From Geodermatophilus pulveris (lineage in GTDB: Bacteria > Actinomycetota > Actinomycetes > Mycobacteriales > Geodermatophilaceae): a DNA stretch of 64,000 nt. The stretch covers positions 1 through 64,000 of the forward strand of contig NZ_FZOO01000008.1 in the NCBI RefSeq assembly GCF_900188375.1, in the 5' to 3' direction. This document shows positions 16,169 through 23,859 of this stretch, piece by piece; position 1 is the stretch's first letter, and the number at the start of each line of letters is the position of its first letter. The translations under genes and the position numbers were made by a program. The notes under the pieces are model-generated. The model was not told the DNA's origin and did no database searches. It was given only the letters and a program-made list of their open reading frames with translations.

Positions 16169-17195
16169 CCTCCCGCTGGTCGCCGCCGACGCCGACCCCG
16201 CCGCGGTGACGGCCGACCTGCTGGCCGCGGGGCACGGCGACGGGCTGCCGGTGGTGCCGCCGACCGCCGCCCGCCTGGCGGCGGTGCTGGCCGGCGTCGC
16301 CGGCCCGGACGCCGTCCTGGGCCCGGTGCCGCCGCTGTTCGGCGAGCTCACCGTGCGCGGGGTGGCCTGGTACGCGGTGCTCGCGGGGTGCCCGGCCGCG
16401 GCGCTGCCGGTGGTCGTCGCGGCCTGCCGGGCGGCGCTGCGGCCGGAGGTCAACCTGCTCGGCCTGGCGACGACGACCGGGGCGCCGGCGGTCGGTGTGC
16501 TGGTGCACGGGCCGGTCGCCCGCCGGATCGGCATGACCTCGGGCGCGGGCGGGCTGGGCACCGGCACCGCGGTCAACGCCGCGGTCGGCCGCGCGGTGTC
16601 GCTGGCGCTGGCCGGGGCCGGTGGCGCGCGGGCCGGGCTGACCGACATGGCGACGATCGGCTCGCCCGCGAAGTACACGTGCTGCACGGCGGAGGCGGCC
16701 CGGCCGCTGCCCTCGCTGGCCCAGCGCCGCGGGCTCGGGGTGGACGTCGACGCGGTGACCGTGGCCGGGGTGGGCGGGCCGGTCGAGGTGCTGCCGGGGG
16801 AGGGGTACCGCGAGCCGCCGTCCGTGCTGGGCCCGGCCGCGGCGGCGATGGCGGGGCTGGCGCTCGCGGCCGGGGACCCGGGGCGGGCCGGCCGCGGCGA
16901 GCAGTTCCTGCTGCTGCCGCCGGAGCTGGCCGCGCTGTGCGGCGAGCAGGGCTGGGGCGCCGACCGGATCGCCGGGCACCTGTTCGCGGAGGGCAGCGCG
17001 CTGCTGCGGGCGTGGGCGCCGTCCGTGGCCTTCCGCGCGGACGTGCCGGCCTACGCGGCGGGCGACCTGCGGGTGGCCGGCTGCGCCGACGACGTCCGGG
17101 TCGTGGTCACCGGCGGGCCGGGGGTCAAGATGGCGCTGCTGCCCACCTGGAGCGGCGGCTCCCGCTCGGTGACCGCCGCCGTCCGCCCGCTGTGA
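16161..17195 (+). CDS. Conserved protein of unknown function, second of the paralogous pair
   Basis: 344 residues, GTG start inside the end of the preceding paralogue (8-base overlap), so the two are made together. Same organisation as its neighbour: GDGLPVVPPTAARL near residue 30, a conserved AGC (YAVLAGCPAAALP), VNLLGLATTTGAPAVGVLVHGPV, the glycine-rich SGAGGLGTGTAVNAAVGRAV, and AKYTCCTAE with two adjacent cysteines where the partner has one. The C-terminal GGPGVKMALLPTWSGGSR parallels GGAGKHSAWVPSFGAT in the partner. It is likely to form a heteromer with it. Last gene of the operon; function unknown. Confidence 0.75.
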   Translation: MADLPLVAADADPAAVTADLLAAGHGDGLPVVPPTAARLAAVLAGVAGPDAVLGPVPPLFGELTVRGVAWYAVLAGCPAAALPVVVAACRAALRPEVNLLGLATTTGAPAVGVLVHGPVARRIGMTSGAGGLGTGTAVNAAVGRAVSLALAGAGGARAGLTDMATIGSPAKYTCCTAEAARPLPSLAQRRGLGVDVDAVTVAGVGGPVEVLPGEGYREPPSVLGPAAAAMAGLALAAGDPGRAGRGEQFLLLPPELAALCGEQGWGADRIAGHLFAEGSALLRAWAPSVAFRADVPAYAAGDLRVAGCADDVRVVVTGGPGVKMALLPTWSGGSRSVTAAVRPL

Positions 17196-17306
17196 GCCGT
17201 GCGGGCGGTCGCAGATGACGAACCGGTGTCATCGGCCGCCGTCCCGCATGCCCACCGGCTGCGCGGGCAGCCGGTGGGGAGCGGTTCGAGCACAGGAGGA
17301 CGTGGG

Positions 17307-17603
17307 ATGCGCAGGACGCGACGGTGGCTGACCGGGACGGTGCTCGCGGTGGGCCTGGGGCTGACCGGCTGCAGCGACAGCTCCGCGGGGGACCCCGCGG
17401 GTGACGCGGTGCCGGGCGAGGAGGCCGACAGCGCCGGGGACGCCGACCGCGTCGACGGCGGCGAGGGGGACGCGGACGGCATCGACCGCGACACCGGCGG
17501 CATCGACGACGACGACACCGACCCGGAGCAGCCCGAGGACGACGTCACGCCCGACGTGCCCGCGAGGGGGGACGACTCCGGCGACCTCAGCAACGACAAC
17601 TGA
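17307..17603 (+). CDS. Small acidic lipoprotein
   Basis: 98 residues. ATG after AGGAGG (17294-17299). Basic start (MRRTRRWL), a short hydrophobic stretch and lipobox LTGC give an anchored lipoprotein with Cys at about residue 19. The mature part is low-complexity, very rich in Asp, Glu and Gly (e.g. DTGGIDDDDTDPEQPEDD), with no recognisable domain; it is probably disordered and could bind cations or the wall. A longer frame opens upstream, but the ribosome site and signal peptide favour 17307. Convergent with the transglycosylase gene. Confidence 0.7.
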   Translation: MRRTRRWLTGTVLAVGLGLTGCSDSSAGDPAGDAVPGEEADSAGDADRVDGGEGDADGIDRDTGGIDDDDTDPEQPEDDVTPDVPARGDDSGDLSNDN

Positions 17604-17653
17604 GCCCGGACGTCCGGCGTCCCTCCGGCGGGCCCCCGCCCCGGGAGGTCCCG

Positions 17654-18727
17654 CTACGCGGTGCCCTCCGCGGCGATGAGCTCGGTGACCGCGTCGGGCC
17701 GGGTCGAGCAGTCGTCGCCCGAGGCCGGCTGCTCGGAAGCCAGCCCCGTGATCCCGGCGTCCTCGACCGGCTGGAAGCCGAGCCGCTCGATGTGCCGCGG
17801 CACCCGGTTCTGCGCGTTGACCACGTGCGACCGGGACAGCCATCCCTTGCCGTCGGCGACGTCGAAGTCCAGCCCGCCGCCGGGCGCCCGCTGCACGTGG
17901 CCCGGGGAGGGCAGCAGCCCGACCAGCTGGACGGCCTGGTCGACCGGCAGCTCCTGCGGCGGGGTGTCGAAGTAGTACCAGCTGGCGGCGCAGACGCCGT
18001 AGAGCGCCGGGCCGAACTGGGCGTGGTTGACGTAGAGCTCGAGCATCCGGCGGTCGTCGACGACCAGGGCCAGCTCGGCGGCGAGCCCGGCCTCCAGCGC
18101 CTTGCGCCAGGCGCTCATCTCCTGGTTGAGGAACAGGTTCTTGGCGACCTGCTGCGGGATCGTCGAGCCCGACGGGTCCTCCCGGCCGGCGAGGTGCGCC
18201 TGGGCGCGGTCCCACATGGCCTCCCAGCTGACCGCGCCGGCGCGGTAGGGCAGCTCGGCGTCCTCGTGGGCGATGACGGCGGCGAGGAAGTTGCGGGAGA
18301 CGTGCTCGACGGGCACCGACTGCTGGATGGCGCCGGCTGGGTTGGCCGCCATGAAGGCGGTCGTCGGCGGGTCCACCCAGCGCAGGGAGACCATCACCAG
18401 CGCCTGGGCGACGAGGCCGACGGCGAGCACCCTGGCCACCCGCCGGCCCAGCGTGCGGCGCGAGCGGGACGGCCGGTCGGCCTCGGGGCGCCGCTCGTCG
18501 CGGTCGGACCGCCCGGCGCCGGGGCGGCGGAACCGGTTCCACCGCTGCTCCCCCGGCGGGGCGCCGTATCCGTGGGCGCCGTCGTGCCACGGCTCCTGGA
18601 CCGGGCGGGAGAGGACCGGGCCGTCGTCCTGGGCCGGCCGGCCGTCGTCGTACCGGTCGGAGGAGGTGCGGCCGCGGCTCCGGCGGGATCGGGCGGCGGG
18701 CCAGCGGTCCGGCGGCACGTGCGGCAT
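17654..18727 (-). CDS. Membrane-anchored biosynthetic peptidoglycan transglycosylase (GT51 type)
   Basis: 357 residues from the ATG at 18725-18727 (GGGAG lies 11 bases upstream; an ATG at 18763 is also possible). A basic, Arg-rich cytoplasmic tail of about 90 residues is followed by one membrane helix (VARVLAVGLVAQALVMVSL) and then the GT51 fold: VIAHEDAELP with the catalytic Glu, GSTIPQQVAKNLFLNQE, and ALEAGLAAELALVVDDRRMLELYVNHAQFGPALYG. It has no penicillin-binding domain, so it is monofunctional and polymerises lipid II glycan. The usual Phe/His of EDxxFxxH is altered. A broken copy of its C-terminus occurs at 31148. Stop codon is TAG. Confidence 0.82.
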   Translation of the reverse strand: MPHVPPDRWPAARSRRSRGRTSSDRYDDGRPAQDDGPVLSRPVQEPWHDGAHGYGAPPGEQRWNRFRRPGAGRSDRDERRPEADRPSRSRRTLGRRVARVLAVGLVAQALVMVSLRWVDPPTTAFMAANPAGAIQQSVPVEHVSRNFLAAVIAHEDAELPYRAGAVSWEAMWDRAQAHLAGREDPSGSTIPQQVAKNLFLNQEMSAWRKALEAGLAAELALVVDDRRMLELYVNHAQFGPALYGVCAASWYYFDTPPQELPVDQAVQLVGLLPSPGHVQRAPGGGLDFDVADGKGWLSRSHVVNAQNRVPRHIERLGFQPVEDAGITGLASEQPASGDDCSTRPDAVTELIAAEGTA

Positions 18728-18794
18728 GGGTCGGTGCTCTCCCTGGTGGACGCGAACCGTCATGGTACGGCGGCGCAGCGTGAGATCCGGGGCG

Positions 18795-19652
18795 TCAGCC
18801 GGTGAGGTGCGCGAAGACGACGACGTTGTCCGCGTAGTCGCCGGTGTCCTCGTCGAAGGCGCCGCCGCAGGTGATCAGCCGCAGCCCGGCGTGGTCGAGG
18901 TCGCCGTAGACGGCCTCGCTGGGGAAGGCGTCCTTGGGGTGCTCCTCGACCCGGTCGACGGCGAAGACGGCGGTGCTGCCGTCGGCGCGGTCGACCTCGA
19001 CCGTGTCGCCGGGCAGCAGCTCGGTCAGGCCGGCGAACGCCCCGGGCTCGCCCTCCCAGTCGACGTGCCCGGCTAGCACGGCGGGTCCCAGCCGCCCGGG
19101 GGTGGGGCTGCGGTCGTACCAGCCGACCGGGTAGGCGCCCGGCGGGACCTGCATCGAGCCGTCCCGGCGCAGGCCCAGCTCCATGACGGCGGAGGTGACC
19201 CCGAGGGCGGGGATGCGGACGGCCGTCGGCGGGCTCGCCGGCAGCTGGCGGACGGCGGCGACCGGTGCGGCGGCCACGGGCGCCGGGGGCTCGGCGGGCA
19301 GCTCGACGGGGGCGGCGGCGACCCGGTGCACCGGGTCGGCGGCGGGGCCGAGCGCGAGGACGCCGGTGCCGACGGCGGCGAGGAGGACGGAGGCCGCGGA
19401 CCAGGCGAGGACGGCGCGGGGCGTGCGCTGCCGGTGCCGGCCGTAGCGGGTGACGCGGGGCGGGCGGGCGAGCAGTGCCTCGACGTCCGCGGGGGCCGGC
19501 GGAGGCGGCGGTGGCGGGTAGGCGCCGACGATGCGGACCGCGCCGTCGGCGCTCCCGCGCAGCCGGATGGCCAGCGTGCCGGTGCCGGGCACGGCTCCGC
19601 CCGCCCCGGCCGGGTGCGGGCAGGGGCGGGCGGGGAGCGGGCGTCGCGGCAC
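18795..19652 (-). CDS. Class F sortase
   Basis: About 285 residues if started at the GTG at 19650-19652; a GTG 20 codons further in is equally possible. Residues up to about 60 are Pro/Gly-rich cytoplasmic sequence, then one membrane helix (AVLAWSAASVLLAAVGTGVLAL), an Ala/Pro linker and the sortase domain: VRIPALGVTSAVMELGL, AVLAGHVDWEGEPGAF with the catalytic His, and LRLITCGGAF with the catalytic Cys, followed by an Asn/Val-rich end. Class F sortases occur in actinobacteria and attach proteins to the wall. The Excalibur-domain gene immediately upstream may be co-transcribed with it, but carries no clear LPxTG signal. Confidence 0.85.
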   Translation of the reverse strand: MPRRPLPARPCPHPAGAGGAVPGTGTLAIRLRGSADGAVRIVGAYPPPPPPPAPADVEALLARPPRVTRYGRHRQRTPRAVLAWSAASVLLAAVGTGVLALGPAADPVHRVAAAPVELPAEPPAPVAAAPVAAVRQLPASPPTAVRIPALGVTSAVMELGLRRDGSMQVPPGAYPVGWYDRSPTPGRLGPAVLAGHVDWEGEPGAFAGLTELLPGDTVEVDRADGSTAVFAVDRVEEHPKDAFPSEAVYGDLDHAGLRLITCGGAFDEDTGDYADNVVVFAHLTG

Positions 19653-19662
19653 GGCCCGCCGG

Positions 19663-20055
19663 TCAGCCGGAGGTGCGCGGGCTGCGGCGGGCGGCGACGG
19701 CCGCGCCACCGGCGGCGGCCAGCGCGACACCGCCGAGGACGACGGGCAGCACGCTGCCGTCCTCGGCGGCGCTGCCGTCCCCGGCAGCCACGGCGCCGGC
19801 CGGACGGGTGGTCACCTGGGTGCCCGTGGTGGTGCCGGTGGCCGGCGCGGCCGCGTAGACGTGGTCCTCGCAGGCGAGGCCGTCGCCGTCGGCGTCCAGC
19901 CGCTCGGGGTCGCCGGGGGCGGCCTCGAGGGCGGCCTGGGCGTCGGCCCGGGTGGTGAAGTCGGGGCAGTCGCGGTCGATCGCGGCGTGCGCGGTGCCGG
20001 CGGTCCCGAGGGTGAGGAGGGCGGTGACGAGGACACCGGCGGCGGTGCGGCGCAT
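19663..20055 (-). CDS. Secreted Excalibur calcium-binding domain protein with C-terminal anchor
   Basis: 130 residues. ATG at 20053-20055 with GGGAGAA upstream. Signal peptide of about 25 residues (MRRTAAGVLVTALLTLGTAGTAHA), then an Excalibur domain: DRDCPDFTTRADAQA and the calcium-loop motif DADGDGLACED. A Thr/Ala linker follows and then a C-terminal hydrophobic helix (VLPVVLGGVALAAAGGAAVA) with an Arg tail, which would hold it in the membrane or resemble a sorting signal, though without LPxTG. It lies directly upstream of the sortase and may share its transcript. Confidence 0.8.
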   Translation of the reverse strand: MRRTAAGVLVTALLTLGTAGTAHAAIDRDCPDFTTRADAQAALEAAPGDPERLDADGDGLACEDHVYAAAPATGTTTGTQVTTRPAGAVAAGDGSAAEDGSVLPVVLGGVALAAAGGAAVAARRSPRTSG

Positions 20056-20219
20056 GGGTTCTCCCGGGTGAGGTGAGCGAGTGATCACTGTGACCGGTGC
20101 GTCACCCGATGAGCACGCAGCGACATCCTGGAACCTGGGCGTCCGCTTCGGCAGGTGCTGCCAGGCCGACACGCACGGACACGCCGGTGAGTCCGGGGCC
20201 GCCGGCCGGTCTGCCCTGC

Positions 20220-20795
20220 ATGGAGACGGTGGAGTTCGACCTGGATCCGCAGGCGGCCGAGGTGGCCCGCGTGGTGGCGGGCGTCCGGGACGACCAGCTC
20301 GGCGACCCGACGCCCTGCGCGGGCACCCCGGTGGCGGGGTTGCTCGCGCACCTGGCGGGGCTCGCGGCCGCGTTCCGGGCGGCTGGGGAGAAGACGCCCA
20401 TGGCCGGGCAGGCGTCCCTGTCGCCCGACGGCCTGCCGCCGGACTGGCGCACCCGGATCCCCGCGGAGCTCGACGGGCTGGTCGTGGCGTGGCGGCGCCC
20501 GTCGGCGTGGGAGGGGACCGCGGAGGCGGGTGGCGTGACGATGCCGGCGCCGGTGGCCGCGGCCGTGGCGCTGGACGAGGTGCTGGTGCACGGCTGGGAC
20601 CTCGCCGTGGCCACCGGTCAGGAGTATGCGGCGGACCCGGGGTCGGTGGCGGCGTGCACGGGGTTCGCCGCCGAGGCCGCCGCCCAGGGGCCCGTGCCGG
20701 GGCTGTTCGGCCCGCCGGTGCCCGTGTCGGACGGCGCCCCGCCGCTGCACCGGCTGCTCGGCCTCACCGGCCGCGACCCGGGGTGGCGGCCGTGA
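20220..20795 (+). CDS. TIGR03086-type (maleylpyruvate-isomerase/DinB-like) protein
   Basis: 191 residues starting at the ATG at 20220. The pattern LGDPTPCAGTPVAGLLAHLAGLAAAF and later ALDEVLVHGWDLAVATGQ is characteristic of the mycothiol-dependent DinB-like family (TIGR03086), in which histidines in the LLAHL and VHGWDLA helices help bind a metal. Proteins of this family are cytoplasmic four-helix bundles, probably thiol-dependent transferases or isomerases; the substrate is unknown. A longer frame upstream starts in sequence with no family similarity. Confidence 0.75.
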   Translation: METVEFDLDPQAAEVARVVAGVRDDQLGDPTPCAGTPVAGLLAHLAGLAAAFRAAGEKTPMAGQASLSPDGLPPDWRTRIPAELDGLVVAWRRPSAWEGTAEAGGVTMPAPVAAAVALDEVLVHGWDLAVATGQEYAADPGSVAACTGFAAEAAAQGPVPGLFGPPVPVSDGAPPLHRLLGLTGRDPGWRP

Positions 20796-20807
20796 CCGTG
20801 CGGGCCC

Positions 20808-20877
20808 GCTCTGCCGGCGGTCTCCGAGCTCTGCGGGCCCGATCCCGCCGGCAAGGCGTGGATCGCGCCGGCAGAGC
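20808..20877. terminator. Long GC-rich stem-loop between convergent genes
   Basis: GCTCTGCCGGCG (20808-20819) is perfectly complementary to CGCCGGCAGAGC (20866-20877); the 46-base interior can fold further. It lies between the stops of two convergent genes (20795 and 20880) and is the only structure there, so a bidirectional terminator or REP-like palindrome is plausible. There is no T-run. Confidence 0.5.
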
Positions 20878-20879
20878 GG

Positions 20880-21791
20880 TCAGTCGTAGGGGTTGACGAG
20901 GACGGGTCTGGCCTCCAGGACGTCGAAGGTGACCGGTGGGCCGTCGGTGGTGGTCGTGCCCGGGACGTCGGCCGGCGCGCCTCCGTCGACGGTGTAGGTG
21001 CCGGTCCAGGTGGTGGTGAGCGAGGACGTGTAGGTGCCGCTGCGGTAGTCGTGGCTGACGCTGTGGTCCGGCCAGGGCGCGCCGGGGTCGGAGCTCACCA
21101 GGTCAGTGCCGTCGCCGGTGTGCCAGGTGAAGCTGCTCGCGGTGGCGACGATGTCGACGTCGAAGCCGCGGATGTCCAGGTCGAAGGTCTGCGTGGTCGG
21201 GCCGTCGGTGTGGAACACGACGGGCAGCCCGGACAGGCCGTCGCCGGGCGGCTGCTGGCGGGTGGGCAGCTCGGGTAGCGGGAGGGTGCGGAAGTAGCGG
21301 TACACCTCGTCGGGGCTCGGCGGCGGGTTCAGCGCAGTGATGTCGATGCAGGCCCGCAAGAGGGTGTCCCACTGCCCAACGGGTGTGCCAGGAGGCTGAC
21401 CGCCCGTCGGGAAGCCGTCCACGGTGCGGTCGCCGGGCAGGACGAGCCGGCGCTGCTCGACGACGAAGTCCTCGACCACCCGGTCGGGCGGCGCGGGGCA
21501 CTCGCGGAAGTCGGCGGCACCACAGGCGCCGGCTTCCTGGTCGCTGATGGCGCACGGCTTGGTCAGCCGGTAGGTCCAGGGCTGGTCGGCCGGGGCGCTG
21601 CTAGACGCAGTCCACCCACCACCACTGGACCCGCTGACGTAGGACGCGGTGAGGGCACTTGGTGCAGCACCCACCTCGGGACACAGGGTGTTGCTGCAGC
21701 CGCCGCCAGCAGCGGACGCCGGCGAAGCGAATACCCACGCCACCACGAAAGCGTTCAGGACCACGGTCGCGTAGTACGGCAATCGGCTCAT
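20880..21791 (-). CDS. Secreted protein of unknown function (possible PKD-like domain)
   Basis: 303 residues starting at the ATG overlapping the stop of the upstream lipoprotein (ATGA), so the two are coupled. A signal peptide (YYATVVLNAFVVAWVFASPASA) is followed by a Cys-containing region and a C-terminal beta-rich part with SSFTWHTGDGTDLVSSDPG and HSVSHDYRSGTYTSSLTTTWTGTY, which resembles the W-x-F-G-D-G and H-x-Y-x-x-x-G-x-Y features of PKD folds. Exported, probably surface-associated; no enzyme motif seen. Confidence 0.7.
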   Translation of the reverse strand: MSRLPYYATVVLNAFVVAWVFASPASAAGGGCSNTLCPEVGAAPSALTASYVSGSSGGGWTASSSAPADQPWTYRLTKPCAISDQEAGACGAADFRECPAPPDRVVEDFVVEQRRLVLPGDRTVDGFPTGGQPPGTPVGQWDTLLRACIDITALNPPPSPDEVYRYFRTLPLPELPTRQQPPGDGLSGLPVVFHTDGPTTQTFDLDIRGFDVDIVATASSFTWHTGDGTDLVSSDPGAPWPDHSVSHDYRSGTYTSSLTTTWTGTYTVDGGAPADVPGTTTTDGPPVTFDVLEARPVLVNPYD

Positions 21792-22369
21792 CCGACTGTG
21801 AAGTCCTGCATGAGCCACGTCTGGCGGGTGTCGTCCCACCGGAGACCAATGCCGGCGTACATCTCGGGTATCTCATCCGACGATTCGTCCGACAGCACGG
21901 TCCCAGACCCGTCTCGGACGACCAGTGGCGTCTGGCCGACATAGAGCGGGACTGAGGCCTCCCCATCCCCCATCACCGGAGCCAGAACATTGCCGATGAC
22001 GACCTGGCCGCCTTGATAGTCGTGGCCCAGGGCAGCGTGCTCTTCCACATTGGTCGCGATGCGGTTGCAGTCGCGGCACCCGTCGCTGAACTCGCGCAGC
22101 GGCGCGGCGTCCATGACGGTCGACGTGCGGTTGATCAGGTCGATGTAGTAGCGCACGAACGCCTGAGCGCCCTCCGGGGTCTGTGCGCGGGCCTCGTCGG
22201 GCATGGGGAGGTCCGGCGGCCCGAGCGGTGGCAGGGCGGCGGCGCTCGTCGGGGGTGCCGCGCTCGCCGGGGGCAGGGTCGCGCTGGCCTCCTGGCGCTC
22301 CGAGCACCCGGACAACAGTGCCGTCCCCACCAGAGCCACAGCCGCTGCCGTCCGCAGTTGATCACGCAC
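21788..22369 (-). CDS. DUF6318-like lipoprotein
   Basis: About 193 residues from a GTG at 22367-22369 (another GTG lies three codons upstream; neither has a good ribosome site). Signal peptide with lipobox LSGC, a Pro/Ala linker, then a domain with MPDEARAQTPEGAQAFVRYYIDLINR, two cysteines in SDGCRDCNRI, and a C-terminal WLMQDFTVG, typical of the small actinobacterial DUF6318 lipoproteins. Role unknown; co-translated with the secreted protein that follows, suggesting the two act together at the surface. Confidence 0.7.
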   Translation of the reverse strand: MRDQLRTAAAVALVGTALLSGCSERQEASATLPPASAAPPTSAAALPPLGPPDLPMPDEARAQTPEGAQAFVRYYIDLINRTSTVMDAAPLREFSDGCRDCNRIATNVEEHAALGHDYQGGQVVIGNVLAPVMGDGEASVPLYVGQTPLVVRDGSGTVLSDESSDEIPEMYAGIGLRWDDTRQTWLMQDFTVG

Positions 22370-22470
22370 GGCGAGCACGATAGCCAGATCGGCCCCCGCG
22401 CGAGGGCACGCCTGGGGACAGCGGACCCGATCAGGCGACCGCGACCGCGAGCGTCCACTCCCGGACCCGA

Positions 22471-22544
22471 TGTTGATCATGGTCTTGTTGCTCGCGACAC
22501 GCTCCGACACGCTGTGGCGACCGGGCACAGTCCCATGATCAACA
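22471..22544. repeat. Inverted repeat with 12-base perfect arms
   Basis: TGTTGATCATGG (22471-22482) is the exact inverse of CCATGATCAACA (22533-22544), separated by 50 bases. It is in the spacer between two minus-strand genes and is less GC-rich than its surroundings. It could be a REP-like element, a transcription attenuator or a small mobile remnant. Confidence 0.5.
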
Positions 22545-22578
22545 CAAGAGGGGGTTCCGGTCCAGCGGGCGACCGCCG

Positions 22579-23700
22579 TCAGCCGACCAGGAACGCGGTG
22601 GCCTGCGGGCCGTCGCCGTCGATGCACGACCCCGTGACCACCAGGCCGCCGTCCGCACCGACCGCCGCGACGTCGCCCAGCACGCCGGCCCCGCCGCACA
22701 GGGACACCGTGGCCGCGCGCTCGCCGCTGGTCAGGTCGACGACGACCAGCTCGGCGGGGAACAGCAGGTCGGCCTGCGGCACGAGCGCGGTGCCTCCGTC
22801 GGGGGACACGAGGACGTCCAGCGCTGAGTCACCCACCCCCTCGAGGTCCACCGAGCCGGTCACCTCGCCGTCCACCACGGTGACCAGCCGCCCCGTCTCG
22901 CGGCCCGCGCTGACGTAGGCGGTGGCCACGACGGTGCCGTCGGCGGTCACGTCCAGGTCGGCCGGCACGCCGACCGGGGCGTCGGGGGCCAGGTCGATCG
23001 GCTCGCCGACCGGCCGCAGGTTGGCGTCGTACCCGGCGAGCAGCGCACGCCCCTCGCCGGTCTCGACCAGCGCGGCCAGGGTGCCGTCCGGTCGGGAGGT
23101 GAGCGCGGTGACGGTCCCGGCGGGGACGACGGGCGCGGCGGTCCGGACGACGCCCGCGGCGAGGTCGACGGCGAGCAGCTGGGCCGGCCCGGGCGCGGTG
23201 AGGGTGAGCGCGGCGTAGAGCGTGCGCCCGTCCGGGGACAGCGCCGTGGTCGCGCGGTCGGGACGCTGGCCGAGGGCGGTGACCTTCGCCGGCCCGTCGG
23301 GCGGGACGGTGAGCAGCTGGTAGCCGGTGGTCGGGCCGGTGCCCGCCACGAGGAACGAGCCGTCGGGGAGGACGCTCAGCTCGGCGTCGTCCCCGACGGC
23401 GGGCACCTCCAGCAGCGTGGTCGCCGTCGGGCCGTCGTCCCCGGGGCCGACCTCGACCAGCCAGCCGCGCGTGCCGTCGTCCACCAGCAGGGCCACCGGG
23501 GTGCCGCCGGGGTCGGGGGCCAGGTCGAGCAGCCGGACGTCGCCGTCGACGGCGGCGTCGAGGTCGACCGCACCCAGCAGCGCGGGACCGCCGTCCGGGC
23601 CGCTGCGGGGGAGGGGCGAGTCGTCGTCCCCGCCGCCGGTGCACGCGGCGGCGGCGAGCACGACGGCGAGGACCGCGGCGGTGCGGCGGACGCGGGGCAT
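22579..23700 (-). CDS. Beta-propeller-like lipoprotein
   Basis: 373 residues from an ATG at 23698-23700. Signal peptide with lipobox AAAC (Cys near residue 20) and an acidic Gly/Asp linker. The mature part has repeated blocks of the type ALSPDGRTLYAAL, VSPDGGTALVPQ, TSRPDGTLAALVE and SVLPDGSFLVAG spaced about 40-50 residues apart, the pattern of WD40/YVTN-like propellers. Likely an anchored extracellular binding protein; no catalytic residue recognised. Two cysteines near the C-terminus (SLCGGAG, GSCIDGDG) may form a disulphide. Confidence 0.72.
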   Translation of the reverse strand: MPRVRRTAAVLAVVLAAAACTGGGDDDSPLPRSGPDGGPALLGAVDLDAAVDGDVRLLDLAPDPGGTPVALLVDDGTRGWLVEVGPGDDGPTATTLLEVPAVGDDAELSVLPDGSFLVAGTGPTTGYQLLTVPPDGPAKVTALGQRPDRATTALSPDGRTLYAALTLTAPGPAQLLAVDLAAGVVRTAAPVVPAGTVTALTSRPDGTLAALVETGEGRALLAGYDANLRPVGEPIDLAPDAPVGVPADLDVTADGTVVATAYVSAGRETGRLVTVVDGEVTGSVDLEGVGDSALDVLVSPDGGTALVPQADLLFPAELVVVDLTSGERAATVSLCGGAGVLGDVAAVGADGGLVVTGSCIDGDGPQATAFLVG

Positions 23701-23859
23701 CACGGCTCCGGGGTGGGCAGACGCCGAGCGTCCGCTGTGACGGGTGGTGCGGCAACTCGGTGGTGACCAGCCGCACCGTGCCCCCGCGCCGTCGCCCTGC
23801 CGATGACGCAGGGGAGACGACGGACTGATCTCTACCCCCGTCGTCGGGGAGTGTGCTCG

